Shown: positions 52,779 through 59,799 of the stretch, one piece after another
How the letters are laid out: the number at the start of each line of letters is the position of its first letter
How positions within the stretch are numbered: the first letter of the stretch is position 1
Assembly (NCBI RefSeq): GCF_044597725.1
Contig: NZ_CP139003.1
Location: forward strand, 3,286,001 to 3,350,000
Source: Bermanella sp044597725
Lineage (GTDB): Bacteria > Pseudomonadota > Gammaproteobacteria > Pseudomonadales > Oceanobacteraceae
Reading direction: 5' to 3'
DNA length: 64,000 nt
Made by a program: the position numbers and the translations under genes
The notes under the pieces: generated by a model
Databases searched by the model: none
Told to the model about the DNA's origin: nothing
Seen by the model: only the letters and a program-made list of their open reading frames with translations

Positions 52779-53750
52779 TTATTGGAAGAACTCCAATACC
52801 CCCTTTACTTGGCTTTCACTGTTTGTCACGATGATTTGCTTAACTTGTGCGCGCCTCATGTGCTCTTCACCATCAGCTAACATTGCATCTTCGAAGATAG
52901 TGACAGGGTCTTTTGTCATCATTTGCTGAGCTGATGTTTTAGAAAAATCAGTACCTGCAGCTAAAGCCCTTCGTAAGTCTCCATCGGTGATAACACCTAA
53001 TAAATTAGATTTATCCATAACAATCGCTAAGCCTAAACGACTTTTTGTCATCACCATAATCACGTCGTTCATAGTAAGAGAGGGTGCAACAATAGGTAGG
53101 TCATCTTGAATCATGACATCTTTTACCCTAGTTAATAACTTTCTCCCCAAACTTCCTCCAGGGTGAAAACGGGCAAAATCTTTTGGCTGAAAATTACTCA
53201 GATGAATTAATGCAACTGCTAATGCATCACCCATCACGAGGGCAGCTGTTGTTGACGCTGTTGGCGCTAGATTATTAGGGCAAACCTCTCGCTCTACGCT
53301 AACGTTTAATACAATGTCGGCGTGTTTAGCAAGCGTGCTTGTTAAATTACCAGTCATACCAATAATTTTATTTCCGAATTGCTTCAGAGAAGGGATGAGT
53401 TTTATTACTTCATCCGTTTCACCACTATTAGTAAGCAATAACACAACATCCTCAGGCTGAATCATCCCTAAGTCACCATGATAAGCTTCGCCGGGGTGCA
53501 CAAAAAAAGAAGAGGTTCCGGTAGATGCCATTGTTGCGGCAATCTTTTTTCCTATTAAACCAGATTTCCCCATTCCCGAAATTACCAATCGACCTTTACT
53601 CGAATGTATCGACTTCACGGCTTCTTTAAAGCCGTTATCGACAAATTGAGATAGGCGTTGTACTTGTCGACTTTGCTCAAGAATTGAGTCGTGAGCTTCG
53701 ACTATTGCCTGTTGAAATAGACTAAGGCTTTGATCTGCAACTGTGTTCAT
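52779..53750 (-). CDS. kpsF: Arabinose-5-phosphate isomerase KpsF
   Basis: Converts ribulose 5-phosphate to arabinose 5-phosphate, the substrate of KdsA. The 323-aa protein has an SIS domain (about 35-170; VISGMGKSGLIGKKIAATMASTG, HPGEAYHGDLGM, TNSGETDEVI) and two CBS domains (about 208-260 and 275-323; MTKSRLGLAIVMDKSNLLGVITDGDLRRAL). Length equals KdsD/KpsF. As first gene of the operon it fits E. coli group 2 region 1. The promoter and ops-like site lie upstream. Confidence 0.95.
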   Translation of the reverse strand: MNTVADQSLSLFQQAIVEAHDSILEQSRQVQRLSQFVDNGFKEAVKSIHSSKGRLVISGMGKSGLIGKKIAATMASTGTSSFFVHPGEAYHGDLGMIQPEDVVLLLTNSGETDEVIKLIPSLKQFGNKIIGMTGNLTSTLAKHADIVLNVSVEREVCPNNLAPTASTTAALVMGDALAVALIHLSNFQPKDFARFHPGGSLGRKLLTRVKDVMIQDDLPIVAPSLTMNDVIMVMTKSRLGLAIVMDKSNLLGVITDGDLRRALAAGTDFSKTSAQQMMTKDPVTIFEDAMLADGEEHMRRAQVKQIIVTNSESQVKGVLEFFQ

Positions 53751-53845
53751 AACTGCCCTGTTATGTTGAATTACTTGTGCTACGAAATGTTCAGAAAAGT
53801 GAGGATGTCTAATAGAGATTGACGATTACCATCCTAGTTTTCGTG

Positions 53846-53853
53846 CTACCGCT
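53846..53853 (-). promoter_or_regulatory. ops/JUMPstart-like RfaH element
   Basis: AGCGGTAG on the minus strand, 7 of 8 bases matching the ops core GGCGGTAG, followed by CACG. It is preceded by GCTTACA, which can fold with the AGC at the start of the element. It lies about 20 bases into the predicted kpsF transcript, where RfaH loads in E. coli capsule operons. RfaH itself is not in the window. Confidence 0.5.
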
Positions 53854-53869
53854 TGTAAGCAGGGGCACG

Positions 53870-53897
53870 ATTATAGTTTCATTTTGTTACAGTTCAA
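53870..53897 (-). promoter_or_regulatory. Sigma70 promoter of the capsule operon (kpsF)
   Basis: On the minus strand, -35 TTGAAC (53892-53897), 16-bp spacer and -10 TATAAT (53870-53875), about 120 bases before the kpsF start. This leaves a leader of roughly 110 bases carrying the ops-like element. Confidence 0.7.
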
Positions 53898-53953
53898 TTG
53901 ATTTAAACGTAAAATGCGGGGTTTATTGTAACAAGTATGAAATGTATGAGTGC

Positions 53954-53975
53954 CGTGTAAGCCATAGCTTACACG
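53954..53975 (+). terminator. Hairpin with T-rich tail upstream of the kps promoter
   Basis: Perfect 9-bp stem CGTGTAAGC / GCTTACACG with a CATA loop, followed on the plus strand by GATTGGTTTCTTTTTATT. It could end a plus-strand transcript, but no plus-strand gene lies before it, so its use is unclear. Confidence 0.4.
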
Positions 53976-54076
53976 ATTGGTTTCTTTTTATTCGCCACTA
54001 ATCTTTTAGTACTAGCATCGTGTGTTTTTTGATTATTGTTTTTATATTAATTTGATTATTAATTCGACGTTTTTTA

Positions 54077-54109
54077 TTGCGGGGGTCGCTTTAGCTCAAG
54101 CCGCACTAC
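54077..54109 (+). repeat. GC-rich interspersed repeat, copy R4
   Basis: TTGCGGGGGTCGCTTTAGCT then CAAGCCGCACTAC; the first copy right of the capsule locus, same orientation as R1-R3 on the left. Confidence 0.7.
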
Positions 54110-54130
54110 TTATTTTTGTTGAGTCAAAAC

Positions 54131-54256
54131 CTTAACGGTTTGCGGAAGCTGTTCGTAAAGCGAGCGGCGTTGCGTGCCATGGATGGCACGCGCGAGCCCA
54201 CATGGAAGTGTTCACGGCGTCCGTGAGACTACGGACAACTTTCGGAAAGCGTAAGC
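54131..54256 (+). repeat. Long imperfect palindromic repeat, copy B (right of capsule locus)
   Basis: Nearly identical to copy A at 38811-38938 over about 125 bp and in the same orientation. Internal hairpins GCGTGCCAT/ATGGCACGC and TCACGG/CCGTGA are unchanged; the outer stem has GTTCGTA (54151-54157) opposite TACGGAC (54230-54236). Confidence 0.8.
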
Positions 54257-54289
54257 CGGCTTGGATATTGTGAAGAGTTTAAAACCCAA

Positions 54290-54323
54290 TTGCGGGGGTC
54301 GCCTACGGCTCCGGCCGCACTAC
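54290..54323 (+). repeat. GC-rich interspersed repeat, copy R5
   Basis: TTGCGGGGGTCGCCTACGGC then TCCGGCCGCACTAC. With R6 it forms a tandem unit of 72 bp whose spacer (GTTTTGGTAAACCGTGCAG, then TTTTGATAACC) is repeated too. Confidence 0.8.
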
Positions 54324-54361
54324 TTAGGGTTTTGGTAAACCGTGCAGATTTTGATAACCCA

Positions 54362-54395
54362 TTGCGGGGGTCGCCTACGGCTCCGGCCGCACTAC
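54362..54395 (+). repeat. GC-rich interspersed repeat, copy R6
   Basis: Identical to R5 in the 34-bp core and 72 bp downstream of it, with a near-identical spacer, so this is a recent tandem duplication. Confidence 0.8.
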
Positions 54396-54432
54396 TTGGG
54401 GTTTTGGTAAACCGTGCAGGTTTTGATAACCA

Positions 54433-54461
54433 TTGCGGGGGCGTCATGAGCCATGGATGGC
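54433..54461 (+). repeat. Truncated repeat R7 fused to a palindrome fragment
   Basis: TTGCGGGGGCG, the start of the GC-rich repeat, runs into GAGCCATGGATGGCG, a piece of the long palindrome family. The join suggests the two families recombine with each other. Confidence 0.5.
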
Positions 54462-54474
54462 GAATACACAGGCA

Positions 54475-54503
54475 TAAAAAAACCCAGCCGAGGCTGGGTT
54501 TTA
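54475..54503 (-). terminator. Rho-independent terminator after the AlgP/H1-like gene
   Basis: Perfect stem AACCCAGCC / GGCTGGGTT with a 2-nt centre and A/T runs on both sides, 18 bases after the stop of the minus-strand gene. Confidence 0.9.
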
Positions 54504-54520
54504 TGAAATACGCTAAGGTG

Positions 54521-55525
54521 TTACTTTGCTTTTTTAGCTGTGGTCTTTTTTGCTGATGTTTTCTTAGCAGTCGACTTTTTAGCTGTAGTTTTCTTAGCGG
54601 TTGTCTTTTTAGCCGTGGTTTTCTTGGCTGTAGACTTTTTAGCTGTGGTTTTCTTAGCGGTTGTCTTTTTGGCCGTTGTTTTCTTAGCTGTAGACTTTTT
54701 CGCTGTGGTTTTCTTAGCGGTTGTCTTTTTAGCTGTAGTTTTCTTGGCTGTAGACTTTTTCGCTGTGGTTTTCTTAGCCGTAGACTTTTTCGCAGTTGTC
54801 TTGCTTTCTTCTTTTGCTTTTTCGTCTTTGCTTGCTGCTTTTTTCGCCGTTGCTTTTTTAGCTGTGGTTTTCTTAACCGCTGCTTTCTTCGCTGGGGCTT
54901 TTTTGGCTGCAGGCTTTTTCGCTGCTTTTTTCACCACGGGTTCCGGTGCGTTTTCTAGTGCATCGGCTGGGCGAACACCACTTTTAACAAATTCGGCTAG
55001 CTCTTCCATACGCGCTACTTGCGTTTTGTCTAAACGGCCAATTTTGTGTAAGTTCTGAAGACGCTTTAGCTCTTTGCGGGATTCTGCAATTTGCTTTTTA
55101 AGCTCTTTTTTCTGCTGTTGTTCTTGCTTAAGCTTTTCTTGCTCTTCTTTGTATCGAGCTTCACGCTCTTCTTGCTGCTTAATAAGCTCTTGCTGAAGGC
55201 GCTTACGCTCTTCTTCTTTCGCAGCTCGTTCTTTAGCTCGCTCTTCTTCGCGTTTGGCCAACTCGGCTTCACGTTTAGCGCGCTCTTCTTCTCGACGTTT
55301 TTGTTCCGCAGGGTCAACCTGAGGCTTCGCCGATTGACTGTCCTCAGCTGAAACTTCTACTTCCTTTGGTTCTTCTGCAGGTTCATCAGAACCCAGCAAA
55401 GCTTCTAGCGCTGCAATTTGATCAACAATATTTTCTTGATTGTTATCTTGCTCTTGCTGTTTTAAGAGTTTCTTATAGGAAGGGCGCTTCTTAGACGCTT
55501 TGGAACGATTACCAGGTTTAGCCAT
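54521..55525 (-). CDS. Histone H1-like/AlgP-type basic-tail protein
   Basis: A 334-aa cytoplasmic protein in three parts. Residues 1-60 are mixed (KPGNRSKASKKRPSYKKLLKQ). Residues about 70-155 are a long charged coiled coil of Glu/Lys/Arg/Gln, leading to a short helical segment GRLDKTQVARMEELAEFV. The last 140 residues consist of Lys/Ala/Thr/Ser pentads (KTTAK and KSTAK alternating), resembling the DNA-binding tails of AlgP and bacterial histone H1-like proteins. It probably binds DNA or RNA. The pentads are coded by a near-tandem DNA repeat (about 54540-54800) that is prone to length change. Promoter and terminator are its own. Confidence 0.85.
   Translation of the reverse strand: MAKPGNRSKASKKRPSYKKLLKQQEQDNNQENIVDQIAALEALLGSDEPAEEPKEVEVSAEDSQSAKPQVDPAEQKRREEERAKREAELAKREEERAKERAAKEEERKRLQQELIKQQEEREARYKEEQEKLKQEQQQKKELKKQIAESRKELKRLQNLHKIGRLDKTQVARMEELAEFVKSGVRPADALENAPEPVVKKAAKKPAAKKAPAKKAAVKKTTAKKATAKKAASKDEKAKEESKTTAKKSTAKKTTAKKSTAKKTTAKKTTAKKTTAKKSTAKKTTAKKTTAKKTTAKKSTAKKTTAKKTTAKKTTAKKSTAKKTSAKKTTAKKAK
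54540..54800 (-). repeat. Tandem coding repeat in the H1-like gene
   Basis: 15-base units encoding KTTAK and KSTAK in alternation, with few third-base differences. About 17 units; copy number is likely to vary between strains. Confidence 0.75.
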
Positions 55526-55824
55526 GAATCAGTTGCTCTCTCCCGAAGGTAGACATGTTTAATGTGTGTACAAATCGCGCGCCATTATACTCATGTTGCT
55601 GCAATAGGCCAAAAATAAAACGCTTTTTGGCTATTTTACCCATGCTTGTTGAACAATTTGCTTGCATGGATGACGCTTTCAATCTGGGTTATTTATGAGT
55701 AAAGCTCATAATTTAACTTTTTGCTGATTTTTTGATCAATTTACGCATTTTTACGAGCTGATCTCAGCGAGGGCTGCATCATACCCGAAACTGGGGGTAA
55801 TAGTCGATTTATTATGGCTTTAGG
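55526..55824. other. 299-base intergenic region between lipB and the H1-like gene
   Basis: It holds the promoter of the H1-like gene and is otherwise AT-rich, with no open frame or repeat seen. lipA, the usual partner downstream of lipB, is not here. Confidence 0.6.
55584..55612 (-). promoter_or_regulatory. Candidate sigma70 promoter of the H1-like gene
   Basis: On the minus strand, -35 TTGGCC (55607-55612), 17-bp spacer and -10 TATAAT (55584-55589), about 60 bases before the start codon. Confidence 0.65.
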
Positions 55825-56466
55825 TTAAAAAATGACTATTTCTTCATAGCCTAATTTGTTTTTAACCTGTGCGATTAGATCGTCTGCTACGGTTTGGATA
55901 TTAGGTTGCAGGCAGTGGTCGGCCATATGGGTCATGTTCATGCCTGCATAGCCACAGGGGTTGATACGTCTAAATGGCTCTAAGTCCATATCAACATTTA
56001 AGGCTAAACCGTGAAAACTGTACCCTTTGCGGATACGTAAGCCTAAAGACGCAATTTTACCTTCTAAGCCGTTTTGCGTTACATAAACGCCCGGCGCATC
56101 TGCTTTTGGGTAGCTCTCTATGCCGCTTTGTGCCAATAGGCTTACCAAGCTTTGCTCAATGGCATCCACCAGCTCTCGTGGCCCCATTTGTTTACGCTTG
56201 ATATCGAGTAAGAAGTAGGCGGTAATTTGCCCCGGGCCATGATAGGTCACTTGCCCGCCTCTATCGGTTTGAATAACAGGGATATCGCCGGTAAGTAAAA
56301 GGTGCTCGGGCTTGCCCGCTTGGCCTTGGGTAAATACGGGGGAGTGTTCTAAAATCCACAATTCATCTTGGGTTTCTTCGGTGCGTGATTCGGTAAAGTC
56401 TTTCATGGCGCGCCAAGTGGGCTCATACGCAACATCTTTACCTAAGTAACGCACCCCGAGCTTCAT
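55825..56466 (-). CDS. lipB: Octanoyltransferase LipB
   Basis: Transfers octanoate from ACP to lipoyl domains, the first step of lipoate synthesis. The 213-aa product has TDRGGQVTYHGPGQ, the catalytic Lys137 in GKIASLGLRI and the acyl-accepting Cys171 in NPCGYAG. Length matches E. coli LipB (213 aa). It overlaps ybeD by one base, the standard dacA-ybeD-lipB order. lipA is not downstream, in contrast with many relatives. Confidence 0.97.
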   Translation of the reverse strand: MKLGVRYLGKDVAYEPTWRAMKDFTESRTEETQDELWILEHSPVFTQGQAGKPEHLLLTGDIPVIQTDRGGQVTYHGPGQITAYFLLDIKRKQMGPRELVDAIEQSLVSLLAQSGIESYPKADAPGVYVTQNGLEGKIASLGLRIRKGYSFHGLALNVDMDLEPFRRINPCGYAGMNMTHMADHCLQPNIQTVADDLIAQVKNKLGYEEIVIF

Positions 56467-56741
56467 TATAAAACCATTTTTATTCGGTCATGCCCAATAA
56501 GCTCATTGTGCAATGCTTTAAGCTGTTCGGGGCCAGTGGCGGTAATAAATAAGGTAATAGAGGTAAAACGGCCATTGCTAGAATGATTGATTTTTATGCG
56601 TTCGGCGTCCACGCCCGGGGCATGTACTTCGACAATATCGAGTACAAAGCTCTGATAGTCGTCGCCGCCTTCCCCTAAGACTTTGATGGGGTAGTTTTCA
56701 CAGGGAAATTCTATTTTTGGGGCTTCTGTTTTTTTGGCCAT
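56466..56741 (-). CDS. ybeD: DUF493/YbeD family protein
   Basis: A 91-aa protein with an ACT-like ferredoxin fold, of the UPF0250/YbeD family: FPCENYPIKVLGEG, VLDIVEVHAPGVD and SSNGRFTSITLFITATGPEQLKALHNEL. Its biochemical role is unsettled; family members lie between dacA and lipB in most gammaproteobacteria, as here, and are thought to regulate lipoate or cell-wall steps. One-base overlap with lipB. Confidence 0.93.
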   Translation of the reverse strand: MAKKTEAPKIEFPCENYPIKVLGEGGDDYQSFVLDIVEVHAPGVDAERIKINHSSNGRFTSITLFITATGPEQLKALHNELIGHDRIKMVL

Positions 56742-56806
56742 GGGACTGCAACCGTTCAGTGTAGGAATGGCCCTTTTATGGCGACCATTCCTGCTTTTTC
56801 AATGAA

Positions 56807-57949
56807 TTAGCTAAATAAAGAATAGAAGAAGAGTTTAATATAATCCCAAATTCGGGCGAAAAAGCCAGCTTCTTCAACGCTTTGCAAGGCAATTAATGGT
56901 TTATCCATCAGTACCTTGTCTTCTAAGCTTACTTGTACACGGCCATATTCCATACCTTCTAGAACAGGGGCTTTAATCACATCATCAATGGTGAATTGTA
57001 CTTTTAAGTTGCCTTTTTGATTACGTGGGATGGTTATAAATGCTCCATCTTTTACACCTAGATCAAGCGTCTCCTCTTGCCCTAGCCATACATCGGCTGT
57101 TTCTAAGGGCTCCTTAGCATCATATAGTCTGTGACTTTCAAAATAACGAAAACCATAGGTAAGTAGCTTTTGCGATTCTCTAGCGCGAGCGCGCTCGGAG
57201 TTAGTCCCCATAACAACGGCCACTAGGCGCATGCCATTTTCTTTGGCACTTGAGACTAAACAATAACCGGCTTCGTTAGTATGGCCTGTTTTTAAGCCAT
57301 CAACCGAGGCATTTCTGAACAATAACGCATTACGGTTACTCTGTTCGATATTATTGTATTTAAATTTTTTCTCACTATATATTGGGTAATAATCTGGATG
57401 TCCAAAGATAATATTGCGAGCCAGAATAGATAAATCTCGAGCACTGCTATAATGCCCTTCGGATGGAAGACCTGTTGCATTTTTATATTGAGTATTGGTC
57501 ATACCTAGGGCAACCGCATATTGATTCATAATATCTGCAAACGCTTCTTCCGAACCACTGATATGCTCGGCCATGGCAATACTGGCATCGTTACCCGACT
57601 GGATAATAATACCGCGTAATAAATCTTCGAGTTTTACCTGAGTACCTTCACGAATAAACATGCGTGAACCTTCTGCTTTCCAGGCTTTTACGCTTACGTT
57701 TACTTGCTCATCTAAACTAATGTTGCCATAGCCCAATTCTTCGAAAGCGATATAGGCCGTCATCATTTTGGTCAGGCTCGCTGGCGGTAGGACTTTATCA
57801 GCATTGTGTTCAACCAGAACTTCACCACTATTTGCATCAACCAATATATACGAAGAGGCAGCAAGAGATGGTGGTTTGGGAATGACACTGGGTGCACTGG
57901 TTACAGTAGATGCAAATAAAATAGAAATTAATAAAACAAATAAACGCAT
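56807..57949 (-). CDS. dacA: D-alanyl-D-alanine carboxypeptidase (PBP5/6 type)
   Basis: Trims the terminal D-Ala of peptidoglycan stem peptides. The 380-aa product (from the ATG at 57949; an in-frame upstream codon at 57994 would put 15 polar residues before the signal peptide) has a signal peptide cleaved near residue 18. Active-site motifs are S58-L-T-K61, S118-G-N120 and K-T-G (LKTGHTNEAG, about 223). It ends in an amphipathic helix (FFARIWDYIKLFFYSLF) that anchors it to the inner membrane, as in PBP5. Confidence 0.97.
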   Translation of the reverse strand: MRLFVLLISILFASTVTSAPSVIPKPPSLAASSYILVDANSGEVLVEHNADKVLPPASLTKMMTAYIAFEELGYGNISLDEQVNVSVKAWKAEGSRMFIREGTQVKLEDLLRGIIIQSGNDASIAMAEHISGSEEAFADIMNQYAVALGMTNTQYKNATGLPSEGHYSSARDLSILARNIIFGHPDYYPIYSEKKFKYNNIEQSNRNALLFRNASVDGLKTGHTNEAGYCLVSSAKENGMRLVAVVMGTNSERARARESQKLLTYGFRYFESHRLYDAKEPLETADVWLGQEETLDLGVKDGAFITIPRNQKGNLKVQFTIDDVIKAPVLEGMEYGRVQVSLEDKVLMDKPLIALQSVEEAGFFARIWDYIKLFFYSLFS

Positions 57950-58026
57950 GGTGTTGTACACATTGTTGAAAAAAGTTGAGGGTATTGTATCCATCTATGA
58001 TGAAATTGTTAAGGAAAGGTTCCCCA

Positions 58027-58800
58027 CTATGGGGTTAATGTGGGCGCTGTAGGCACTTGCTCGACGATAATACCGTTATAGAGCTGCTGTTGATGAAGTA
58101 TGCTTTGTACGCCTGCAATTCTATGGGGCGCGATTGGCCCTATTCTGACTTTATGCAGTCCTCTTTGCACATCGGGCTCAATATAAACCGGCTCATCTAA
58201 TAATTGGGCAAGCTGCTGTTTCAACTCAATAGCTCTATTCTTGGTGGATAACGCCGCAACTTGAAGATGTTGGTAATCTTTGGGGAAAATGGGTGGAGCA
58301 ACCAGTTCAATGCTCACTGGCGCTGTGCCTTTTTTATCAAACCCTAGACGCACCGCTGCAGCGTAAGATAAATCAATCAGCCTATCACCATGGAATGGCC
58401 CTCTATCATTAACGCGAACCACCAAGCTTTTACCATTTTCTAAATTAGTCACTTTAACAAAACTCGGTAAAGGTAACGATTTGTGTGCGGCAGTGAATTG
58501 ATAAACGTCGTAAACCTCGCCGTTACTTGTTTCATAACCGTGAAACTTTTTCCCGTACCAAGAAGCGGTGCCTTCTGCTTGGTACTCTTTTATATACTTA
58601 TCAACATAGTAAGTTTTACCCCAAACTTGGTATTGGTCGGCATTACCACGAGGACTAATAGGTTCTGGGATGGCGGCAATCAACGGCAGTTGAAATACCT
58701 TGCCACGATGAGGAGGAGTGAAATCTTGCGCGTGCTTGTAGCGAGAGGTACTACAGCCAACAAGCACGGTTATTAACAATACAGTCAGCGCTGTTTTCAT
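58027..58800 (-). CDS. rlpA: Septal-ring lytic transglycosylase RlpA (lipoprotein)
   Basis: A 257-aa outer-membrane lipoprotein that cleaves denuded glycan strands in Pseudomonas. Lipobox L-V-G-C with Cys16; double-psi beta-barrel domain with GTASWYGKKFHGYETSNGEVYD, FTAAHKSLPLPSFVKV and VRVNDRGPFHGDRLIDLS; C-terminal SPOR domain (about 185-252, LQVAALSTKNRAIELKQQL) that binds denuded peptidoglycan at the septum. It overlaps mltB by one base. Confidence 0.95.
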   Translation of the reverse strand: MKTALTVLLITVLVGCSTSRYKHAQDFTPPHRGKVFQLPLIAAIPEPISPRGNADQYQVWGKTYYVDKYIKEYQAEGTASWYGKKFHGYETSNGEVYDVYQFTAAHKSLPLPSFVKVTNLENGKSLVVRVNDRGPFHGDRLIDLSYAAAVRLGFDKKGTAPVSIELVAPPIFPKDYQHLQVAALSTKNRAIELKQQLAQLLDEPVYIEPDVQRGLHKVRIGPIAPHRIAGVQSILHQQQLYNGIIVEQVPTAPTLTP

Positions 58801-59762
58801 TATTTTATAGCTTGGCTCAATTCGTAAACGGCCCGCGCATACAATCTAGAACGGTTATAACGTGTTATTACATAGAAGTTCTGATAAGCCAACCAATACT
58901 CCATGCCATCTTCAGTCTCGTAGCGAAACAGCGCGGCTTTTTGATCTTCAACATCTTTAGGAACATTAACGCCGCGGGCTTTCCAAGTAGCAAAGTCGTC
59001 ACTTAAGGATAATGTTTTATTGGCAAATTCATCGGCTTTAGAATCACTAATAGTCACTTCCGACGCGATAGGTTGACCCGGTTGCCAATGATAACGTTTA
59101 AAGTAATAGGCAATACTGGCAATGGCATCATCTGTGTTATCCCAGATATCCTTTATTCCATCACCGTCATAATCCCGTGCGTAACTGATATAGCTAGATG
59201 GGATAAATTGGCCTAAGCCCATGGCGCCTGCGTACGAACCCATTAATTTAGTTGCTTCAAGGTCGTTATCACGCACCATTAGTAAGTAATTTTTAAGCTC
59301 GCGATAAAACAATGAACGCTGCGGATAATCAAAAGCCAAGGTAGATAAAGCATCAATAACACGGTAACTGCCTCGGATGCGCCCATAATAAGTTTCCACA
59401 CCAATGATGGCTGCAATCATTTCACGTGGTACACCGTATTCCTTTTCGACCACATCAAAGGTTTGTTTGTGATCTTTTAAAAACTGTTTACCTAAATTAA
59501 TGCGATTTTTGGTTAGAAAAATATCACGATATTCGTGCCACGCTTTAGTACGTTCTGCTGGACGAGAGATGGCTTCAAGAATACTTTCCTTTTTTTCGGC
59601 CTGTGACAAAATGGCCCGCAGGTCCTGTTCGTTATAGTCATGCTCGGCCACCATTTCTTCAATGAATGGTTCATATTTTGGGTGATCTTGATACCCTTCG
59701 GCCGAAACAGTAAAACTGCTAAACATCAATATAAAACTGGCAGATAACACGGTGAACCTCAT
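58800..59762 (-). CDS. mltB: Lytic murein transglycosylase B (MltB)
   Basis: A 320-aa periplasmic muramidase-type enzyme releasing 1,6-anhydro-muropeptides. Signal peptide with cleavage near V-S-A (21). The catalytic Glu is in AAIIGVETYYGRIRGSY; SYAGAMGLGQFIPSSY and the D-x-D-x-D-G loop ARDYDGDGIKDIWDNTDDAIAS are typical of family 3. No lipobox, so soluble (Slt35-like) rather than a lipoprotein as in E. coli MltB. It lies between rodA and rlpA. Confidence 0.95.
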   Translation of the reverse strand: MRFTVLSASFILMFSSFTVSAEGYQDHPKYEPFIEEMVAEHDYNEQDLRAILSQAEKKESILEAISRPAERTKAWHEYRDIFLTKNRINLGKQFLKDHKQTFDVVEKEYGVPREMIAAIIGVETYYGRIRGSYRVIDALSTLAFDYPQRSLFYRELKNYLLMVRDNDLEATKLMGSYAGAMGLGQFIPSSYISYARDYDGDGIKDIWDNTDDAIASIAYYFKRYHWQPGQPIASEVTISDSKADEFANKTLSLSDDFATWKARGVNVPKDVEDQKAALFRYETEDGMEYWLAYQNFYVITRYNRSRLYARAVYELSQAIK

Positions 59763-59799
59763 TTACTCATCCTAACTTTGTGCCTTATTTTTATTTAGG

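Noticed and set aside
38633..54520. A prophage or integrative element carrying the capsule genes
   Set aside because: No integrase, tRNA attachment site, phage structural or conjugation gene was found; repeats alone support only homologous exchange.
54229..54556. Open frames on both strands (about 72 and 88 codons) around 54.3-54.5 kb
   Set aside because: They translate the GC-rich tandem repeats and palindrome fragments; the apparent protein repeats simply mirror the DNA repeats and there is no ribosome binding site.
54540..55058. 172-codon plus-strand frame with FLAVVFLAVD repeats
   Set aside because: It is the antisense shadow of the Lys/Ala/Thr repeat tail of the H1-like protein.
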